In this document: positions 43,268-46,922 of the stretch, piece after piece | Numbering within the stretch: the stretch's first letter is position 1 | Layout: every line of letters starts with the position of its first letter | Source: Candidatus Gastranaerophilales bacterium | GTDB lineage: Bacteria; Cyanobacteriota; Vampirovibrionia; Gastranaerophilales; Gastranaerophilaceae | Direction of reading: 5' to 3' | Length of the DNA: 46,922 nt | Assembly (NCBI GenBank): GCA_944323535.1 | Contig: CALUSW010000008.1 | Location: forward strand, 1 to 46,922 | Notes under the pieces: generated by a model | Database searches by the model: none | What the model was told of the DNA's origin: nothing | Seen by the model: only the letters and a program-made list of their open reading frames with translations | Made by a program: the position numbers and the translations under genes

Positions 43268-44191
43268 ATGAACAAAAAATATGTATTTAATTATCAAGCC
43301 TTAAATCAACCGTTAAGGCTTGATGCTTTTTTATCTCAACAGGAATGTTTTACCTCTAGGTCGCAGGTGCAAAATTTAATTAAAAAAAAGCAGGTACTTG
43401 TTAACGGAGAGATTAAAAAATCTTCTTACCTGGTAGATAATGATGATGAAATAACAGTATATTTAAGTGAAGATTTTTCAGTAATTATAGAGCCTGAGGA
43501 TATCGCACTTAATATTATATATGAAGACGATGATATTCTTGTTATAAATAAACCTAAAGATATGCTGACACACCCTACAAATAAGGAGACAACAGGTACT
43601 CTTGTTAATGCTTTATTGTATAAATACGGTTATGAAGGATTATCTGATATAAACGGAGTAATGCGCCCCGGAATTATACACAGGCTTGACAGAAATACTT
43701 CAGGTCTTCTTATGATAGCAAAGAATAATAAAGCTCATAAATTTTTAGAAGAACAAATAAAAACAAAAACAGCAAAAAGGCAGTATCTTGCAGTTGTACA
43801 CGGAAATTTTGAGCAAAAAGAAGGGATTATAAATTTACCTGTGGGAAGAAATCCCGTAAAACCGGAAAAAATGGCAGTTATCGAAAACGGAAAACCGTCA
43901 ATAACACATTATAAGGTACTTGAAGAATTTAATAATTATTCTTTTATTGAACTCACGTTAGAAACCGGAAGAACACATCAAATAAGAGTACACATGGCAT
44001 ACATCGGACACCCTGTATTAAATGATTCTTTATATAGCAAAATACCATTTAAAGTAAAAACACAAGAACAGGTACTGCAAGCATATAAGCTTAAATTTAC
44101 TGCTATGAAGAATAATGATATAATTGAACTTGAAATAAAACCGGATAACGATATAGAAAAGGTGTTGAAATTTTTAAGGAGTATAAATTAA
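43268..44191 (+). CDS. RluA-family 23S rRNA pseudouridine synthase
   Basis: A 307-residue protein with an N-terminal S4 RNA-binding domain (LRLDAFLSQQ...LIKKKQVLVNGEIKK) and the RluA catalytic domain. The catalytic Asp is in IIHRLDRNTSGLLMIAKN (about residue 141); ETGRTHQIRVHMAYIGHPVL is the other signature. Closest in layout to RluD, which modifies helix 69 of 23S rRNA, but RluC/RluD cannot be separated by eye. The stop overlaps the next start (TAATG). Confidence 0.93.
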   Translation: MNKKYVFNYQALNQPLRLDAFLSQQECFTSRSQVQNLIKKKQVLVNGEIKKSSYLVDNDDEITVYLSEDFSVIIEPEDIALNIIYEDDDILVINKPKDMLTHPTNKETTGTLVNALLYKYGYEGLSDINGVMRPGIIHRLDRNTSGLLMIAKNNKAHKFLEEQIKTKTAKRQYLAVVHGNFEQKEGIINLPVGRNPVKPEKMAVIENGKPSITHYKVLEEFNNYSFIELTLETGRTHQIRVHMAYIGHPVLNDSLYSKIPFKVKTQEQVLQAYKLKFTAMKNNDIIELEIKPDNDIEKVLKFLRSIN

Positions 44192-44553
44192 TGAAAAAAA
44201 ACTTACTTTTTACAGGCATTGAAACAATTTTGTTCATAATAATTTTATATGTATTGGTTGTAAATTATAAACTTGCGGCAACTTCGCAGCTGGGAATTTC
44301 TTTTGACGGAGCAACAGTAGTATTAAGTACTTTTTTTGTTATTCTTGCAGCATATTTATTCGGAGTTTTCTCAGGTTTTGTATATTCAATGGTATTAGGT
44401 GCAAGATACAAAGACCAGATTGAATTTTATGCAAGAAAAAATGAAAAACTCGCCCAGCAAAACGAAATTGATACAGATGACAAAGAAGCACTTCAGCGAA
44501 AAATAGCAACTCTTGAAATAGCTCTTAATAATGCTTTGAAAAATAAAGACTAA
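44191..44553 (+). CDS. LapA-like (DUF1049) inner-membrane protein
   Basis: A 120-residue protein with two hydrophobic segments (about 8-26 and 41-68) and a charged coiled-coil tail from about 72 (YKDQIEFYARKNEKLAQQNE...LQRKIATLEIAL). This is the layout of LapA/YciS proteins linked to envelope assembly. It is coupled to the pseudouridine synthase by a one-base overlap. Family assignment is by topology and weak similarity. Confidence 0.6.
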   Translation: MKKNLLFTGIETILFIIILYVLVVNYKLAATSQLGISFDGATVVLSTFFVILAAYLFGVFSGFVYSMVLGARYKDQIEFYARKNEKLAQQNEIDTDDKEALQRKIATLEIALNNALKNKD

Positions 44554-44617
44554 AATTGATAATTTTGTAATATTAAATATATGAATTTATAAATCTTAAT
44601 TATGATAAAATAAAGCG

Positions 44618-44646
44618 TTGACATTGGATTTTGCTTGTAGTATCAA
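44618..44646 (+). promoter_or_regulatory. Promoter of rpsL-rpsG
   Basis: A perfect TTGACA (44618-44623) and TATCAA (44641-44646) with exactly 17 bases between. It lies in a gap after the LapA-like gene and leads into the ribosomal-protein leader. Confidence 0.75.
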
Positions 44647-44652
44647 TAATAG

Positions 44653-44768
44653 AAGAAAGCGGAATGCGAGTGGTTTGTTTGTGCTGAACAACCGCAGGCG
44701 GCAACCGAATGACGGCGGGGAGGCGGCAGGAGGTTACAGCCAAAAAGTATAATGAACAAGGAGAAAAC
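44653..44768 (+). promoter_or_regulatory. GC-rich, structured rpsL 5' leader
   Basis: About 115 bases between the promoter and the rpsL start codon are unusually G-rich for this genome. GGTTTGTT (44672-44679) pairs with AACAACC (44687-44693) with one bulged base, extended by outer pairs. A run of GGCGGC/GGCGGGG words follows, then GGAGG and TTACAGCC. The ribosome site AAGGAG is at the end. A leader like this could bind a ribosomal protein to control the operon, but no described motif was recognised. Confidence 0.45.
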
Positions 44769-45146
44769 ATGCCAACAATAGCACAGTTAGTTCGTAAAGA
44801 ACGTCAAAAAACAACTGATAAGACTAAATCGCCGGCGTTAACAAACTGCCCTCAAAGAAGAGGTGTTTGTACAAGAGTTTATACAACAACTCCTAAAAAA
44901 CCTAATTCTGCACTCAGAAAGGTTGCAAGGGTAAGATTAACCAACGGTTTTGAAGTTACATCATATATTCCTGGTATCGGACACAATTTGCAGGAACACT
45001 CTGTAGTATTAATCAGAGGCGGCAGGGTAAAAGATTTACCGGGTGTAAGATATCACATAGTAAGAGGTACATTGGATACAGCCGGTGTCGCAAACAGATC
45101 TAAATCAAGATCTAAATACGGCGCAAAGCGGGCTAAAAAGAAATAG
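44769..45146 (+). CDS. rpsL: 30S ribosomal protein S12
   Basis: Decoding-centre protein. The 125-residue product has the typical [14 protein letters not shown] start, [31 protein letters not shown] (given here as family landmarks: [15 protein letters not shown]), [20 protein letters not shown] and the Lys-rich C-terminus. The KKPNSA segment is wild type, as in streptomycin-sensitive strains. The ATG at 44769 follows AAGGAG; an earlier in-frame ATG at 44709 lies within the leader. Followed 15 bases later by rpsG. Confidence 0.98.
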   Translation: MPTIAQLVRKERQKTTDKTKSPALTNCPQRRGVCTRVYTTTPKKPNSALRKVARVRLTNGFEVTSYIPGIGHNLQEHSVVLIRGGRVKDLPGVRYHIVRGTLDTAGVANRSKSRSKYGAKRAKKK

Positions 45147-45161
45147 GAAAGGCGATTAGTA

Positions 45162-45632
45162 ATGTCAAGACGTAGTAAACCTGCAAGAAGAATACCCGCT
45201 CCCGATGCTGTTTTTAACAGTGTTGATATAGCCGGTTTTATAAACAGACTTATGAGACGCGGTAAAAAATCAGTTGCAGAAAGAATTTTTTATTCAACAT
45301 TGGAAAACTTAAAAACAAAATCTAAAGATGAACCTTTAGAAATATTTAAAAAAGCATTAACAAATGCAACTCCGTTATTGGAAGTAAAAGCAAGAAGAAT
45401 AGGCGGTTCTACATATCAGGTTCCACTGGAAGTTAAAGCTGACAGAGGTATGGTATTAGGCTCTACATGGATTATTGAAGCTGCAAAAAAACGCCATGGT
45501 AAATCAATGGTTGAAAAATTAACAAATGAATTATTAGATGCTTCAAACGGTGTAGGGGCAGCCTGCAAAAAACGTGAAGATACTCACAAAATGGCAGAAG
45601 CTAATAAAGCATTTGCACATTACAGATATTAA
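45162..45632 (+). CDS. rpsG: 30S ribosomal protein S7
   Basis: Binds the 3' domain of 16S rRNA and nucleates the 30S head. The 156-residue product has [57 protein letters not shown] and the C-terminal [19 protein letters not shown], all typical. AAAGGCG precedes the ATG. A perfect terminator follows directly, so fusA and tuf, which normally continue this operon, are not joined to it. Confidence 0.98.
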   Translation: MSRRSKPARRIPAPDAVFNSVDIAGFINRLMRRGKKSVAERIFYSTLENLKTKSKDEPLEIFKKALTNATPLLEVKARRIGGSTYQVPLEVKADRGMVLGSTWIIEAAKKRHGKSMVEKLTNELLDASNGVGAACKKREDTHKMAEANKAFAHYRY

Positions 45633-45650
45633 AATTAATCTTGTATTATT

Positions 45651-45687
45651 AAAAAGAGAGCTTTATAAAATTAAAAGCTCTCTTTTT
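45651..45687 (+). terminator. Rho-independent terminator after rpsG
   Basis: AAAAAGAGAGCTTT and AAAGCTCTCTTTTT form a perfect 14-bp stem around a 9-base loop, with T-run at the end. It also can serve the convergent gene at 45695. Confidence 0.9.
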
Positions 45688-45694
45688 ATCTTGT

Positions 45695-46192
45695 TTATCT
45701 TGGCTGTATCCCGCCATGAGGTCCATGTCCGCCGCCAAAATGAGGAGGTCCCGGATGAAAACCGGGAGGTGGAGGTCCGGGCGGTTTAACGGGCGGCATT
45801 ACCGGCGGCCTATTGATTATTAGAGGCGGTCTCATAGTACCATAATTATATGAATGCCCCGTATAATTATAAGAACCTATACCGGGACGAACAGAATAAT
45901 AATAAGGTCTTGTTACAGAATACCCGCTTCCGTAATATGGTATTACCCGTGTATATGGACTATATGGCATATAATTATAATCTTCCGAAGTTTCAGGCAT
46001 TTGCCCGAAATATTTTGAATCAGATTCATCCTGCACGTTTTCTGAAGGAAGTGTTTCTACTGAAGATGTTGATTTAGAATACCCTTTGCCCATTTCAATA
46101 GAATTTGTATAAATATATGCCGATACAGTTTCAGAATAAATTGTATTCACAATAATATATACAAATAGAAATATATAAATATTTTTTAACAT
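45695..46192 (-). CDS. Secreted Tyr- and Pro/Gly-rich protein
   Basis: The ATG at 46192 follows GGAAGG and begins a signal peptide (MLKNIYIFLFVYIIVNTIYS); an in-frame GTG at 46204 overlaps the ribosome site and is less likely. The mature part is Tyr/Ser/Gly-rich (YNYMPYSPYTRVIPYYGSGY) and then Pro/Gly/His-rich (PPGPPPPGFHPGPPHFGGGH). Low-complexity sequence with no catalytic motif; a surface-exposed or metal-binding role is possible (His in the tail). No family recognised. Its 165-residue length is uncertain only at the N-terminus. Confidence 0.65.
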   Translation of the reverse strand: MLKNIYIFLFVYIIVNTIYSETVSAYIYTNSIEMGKGYSKSTSSVETLPSENVQDESDSKYFGQMPETSEDYNYMPYSPYTRVIPYYGSGYSVTRPYYYSVRPGIGSYNYTGHSYNYGTMRPPLIINRPPVMPPVKPPGPPPPGFHPGPPHFGGGHGPHGGIQPR

Positions 46193-46251
46193 TAATCCTT
46201 CCACATATAAACTCTATTTATGATAACAATATAGTATTATAAATGTTCATT

Positions 46252-46752
46252 TTATCTGTAATTTTGAAATTGAAGAGGGACATCATAAGAGTCTTCATTT
46301 GTTCTCAGCATTTTTATTACAGCCTGAAGATCATCTTTATCTTTTCCTGATACTCTGACCTGCTCTCCTTGAATTGAAGCCTGAACCTTTAATTTTAATG
46401 TTTTTATATCAGCAACTATTTTTTTTGCAAGCTCCTGATTTAATCCTTTTTTTAGTTTAAATACCTGCCTTACATTTCCTCCAAGTGCATTTTCTATACT
46501 TTGAGGATCAAGTATTTTTATACTTAAATTTCTTTTTATCATTTTTGTTTGCAAAATATCCAAAATATTTTTTAATTTCATCTCGTCATTTGTAGTAATG
46601 GTTATTGTTTTATCCGTATCTAAAACAACATCCGAGTTTGAGTCTTTTAAATCAAACCTTGTTGTTAATTCTCTTTTTACCTGGTCAACGGCATTAACCA
46701 GTTCTTGTTTATCAAACTCAGAAACAATATCAAAACTGCAATCTTTTGCCAT
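46252..46752 (-). CDS. YajQ family nucleotide-binding protein
   Basis: A 166-residue UPF0234/YajQ protein, a cyclic-di-GMP or nucleotide-binding fold in studied members. It begins MAKDCSFDIVSEFDKQELVN, has the LTTRFDLKDSNSDV strand, and ends with LQAVIKMLRTNEDSYDVPLQ and FQNYR, the family's typical C-terminus. Length is normal. It is separated by 59 bases from the secreted protein gene downstream. Confidence 0.93.
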   Translation of the reverse strand: MAKDCSFDIVSEFDKQELVNAVDQVKRELTTRFDLKDSNSDVVLDTDKTITITTNDEMKLKNILDILQTKMIKRNLSIKILDPQSIENALGGNVRQVFKLKKGLNQELAKKIVADIKTLKLKVQASIQGEQVRVSGKDKDDLQAVIKMLRTNEDSYDVPLQFQNYR

Positions 46753-46847
46753 ATAAAACTCCTGATTATATACTCTTATTCATTATACAATATCTGATAT
46801 ATTATTAACAATTTTACTTTATATTAAATTTACATTATTTTTAAAAA

Positions 46848-46922
46848 TTAAAATCTGTATGTTGTTGAAAAATTCAATTGGGATTTTACAGGTTTATTAT
46901 CGATTGAATAAGTTTGCCCCGC
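46848..46922 (-). CDS. C-terminal end of a probable outer-membrane beta-barrel protein (partial)
   Basis: A frame open to the right edge encodes 24 residues ending SQLNFSTTYRF then stop. Alternating hydrophobic residues and a final Phe are the beta-signal read by BAM. Only the last 24 codons are inside the window, so family cannot be named. The Kdo genes support an outer membrane. Confidence 0.5.
   Translation of the reverse strand, partial: AGQTYSIDNKPVKSQLNFSTTYRF

Noticed and set aside
1-46922. CRISPR arrays, tRNA and rRNA genes
   Set aside because: No regularly spaced direct repeats and no cloverleaf or rRNA-like sequence were noticed in the intergenic regions; this was a reading by eye, so a dedicated scan could still find something.

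Overview
The window is AT-rich, gene-dense DNA from a diderm, flagellated, apparently anaerobic bacterium. Evidence: a flagellar basal-body/export operon, Kdo genes (kdsD, kdsC) and a C-terminal fragment with an outer-membrane beta-barrel ending, and a ferrous-iron FeoA-FeoB fusion. Gene style (low GC, frequent GTG/TTG starts, large lineage-specific proteins with short polar N-termini carrying motifs such as FSG) fits gut Melainabacteria/Vampirovibrionia (Candidatus Gastranaerophilales). That placement is an inference from style and gene content; no rRNA is present to test it.

Layout. 1-2100: an accessory edge with an Abi/HEPN-type gene cut by the window start, a REP-associated tyrosine transposase (RAYT) between perfect 28-bp inverted hairpin repeats, and a non-coding patch. 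2180-6635 (+): a small unknown gene, dprA, topA and aroE, tightly spaced. 6665-17002 (-): an eleven-gene flagellar operon, transcribed as two FlgF/FlgG-type rod genes, flgB, flgC, a lytic transglycosylase, fliE, fliF, a divergent fliG, fliH, flhA, fliI. 17227-20168: a SpoIID-like enzyme, a zinc-ribbon protein, a 31-codon membrane peptide with its own terminator, and cysS. 20169-20714: a GC-richer non-coding block. 20715-26657: a 1320-residue GH13-like protein facing a small tail-anchored protein and a PHP-like protein whose metal ligands look lost. 26662-33684: a TPR-NHL protein coupled to gatA, then ruvB, an esterase and feoAB. 33911-38855: an orphan PAS histidine kinase, an M49-like metallopeptidase and a membrane protein with two lectin/FGE-like domains. 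38955-41197: kdsD-kdsC and coaX. 41248-41437: a hairpin-rich island. 41489-44553 (+): PQ-loop protein, NTF2-like protein, lspA, rluD-type synthase, LapA-like protein. 44618-45687: promoter, GC-rich leader, rpsL, rpsG and a terminator. 45695-46922 (-): a secreted Pro/Gly-rich protein, yajQ and the end of a probable outer-membrane protein.

How they work together. The flagellar operon supplies the export gate and ATPase (FlhA, FliI, FliH), the MS ring (FliF), a switch protein (FliG), the rod (FliE, FlgB, FlgC, FlgF/G type) and a wall-opening muramidase. Hook, filament, motor and the other export-gate genes must lie elsewhere. dprA/topA/ruvB handle DNA; cysS, gatA, rpsL, rpsG and the pseudouridine synthase serve translation; kdsD/kdsC/lspA serve the envelope. 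The least explained part is 20.7-26.7 kb: a glycosidase-family protein with a roughly 500-residue insertion next to a degenerate PHP protein. No CRISPR array, tRNA, rRNA, prophage or complete defence system was seen.
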